Source: Armatimonadetes bacterium CG2_30_59_28 (lineage in GTDB: Bacteria; Armatimonadota; Abditibacteriia; CG2-30-59-28). Taken from it: DNA of 33,074 bases. Within the stretch, counting starts at the first letter, position 1; each line of letters begins with the position of its first letter. Below, one piece after another: positions 32,976-33,074 of the stretch. The DNA is taken from contig MNXM01000295.1 of assembly GCA_001872605.1 (NCBI GenBank), positions 1 through 33,074 of the forward strand, given 5' to 3'. A program made the position numbers and the translations under genes. The notes beneath the pieces are model-generated. The model was given only the letters and a program-made list of their open reading frames with translations, did no database searches and was not told where the DNA came from.

Positions 32976-33074
32976 GCGTTGACTCCTCGAACAATGGATT
33001 CCTGTGCAGTGAGTCAAACATGTCTGCCCTTATTCTGCAATTCAATCCCGAAAGTATGCATTAGTCGGATGAAC

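Noticed and set aside
1-33074. CRISPR array, tRNA or rRNA genes, toxin-antitoxin pair with the AbrB gene, prophage genes
   Set aside because: No regularly spaced repeats, no cloverleaf-like sequence, no PIN or MazF-like gene beside AbrB, and no phage structural genes were seen on reading both strands.

Overview
The window is a 33-kb chromosomal segment of a diderm bacterium. It encodes outer-membrane proteins (an alginate-export-type porin and a TolC-like channel), a complete RND efflux system, lipoproteins, a type II/IV-type pseudopilin with the H-X9-DG signature, a copper-amine-oxidase-N-like stalk domain and a SigH-like sigma factor. The H-X9-DG pseudopilin together with a SigH-like sigma factor and stalk-domain proteins is typical of poorly cultured lineages such as Armatimonadota, Sumerlaeota, Hydrogenedentota or the PVC group. 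The phylum cannot be fixed from this sequence alone. No rRNA, tRNA, CRISPR array or phage module was seen.

Layout. 1-1100: decayed accessory DNA (C-terminal part of an IS630-type transposase, and a frameshifted, truncated DMT-type transporter). 1364-3765: a TPR lipoprotein (minus) and methionine aminopeptidase (plus), diverging from a region with well-formed promoters. 3837-8719: a porin, then a sugar-acid group on the minus strand (unknown beta-rich protein, a small protein resembling a transposase HUH domain without its histidines, UxaA-type dehydratase). 8851-11065: pseudopilin, secreted phosphodiesterase-like enzyme, zinc-ribbon membrane protein (minus). 11307-17399: CHASE2-GAF-PAS histidine kinase followed without gap by a glycosidase-like exported protein and a stalk-domain protein (plus), then a tiny membrane protein. 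17432-19399: PAP2 phosphatase (minus), small membrane protein and a lipoprotein (plus). 19613-21795: thiolase (plus) and UDP-glucuronate decarboxylase (minus). 21920-24321: sigma-factor locus with a 184-bp MITE-like palindromic element placed directly downstream of its predicted promoter, then a LamG-like exported protein and a zinc-ribbon protein behind a 14-codon leader ORF. 24347-32673: one long minus-strand operon: AbrB-type regulator, TolC, long membrane-fusion protein, RND pump, P-II-like (PG0541-type) protein, alpha/beta hydrolase and an exported protein of unknown function. 32829-32975: remnant of an ISL3-type transposase upstream of that operon.

How they work together. The clearest functional unit is the efflux operon: the AbrB-type protein probably controls its own promoter, where a perfect 15-bp palindrome sits. 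The kinase operon probably couples an extracytoplasmic CHASE2 signal to envelope or polysaccharide functions. The points most worth a second look are the MITE-like insertion in the sigma-factor leader, the HUH-like protein lacking its catalytic histidines, and the extended efflux operon.
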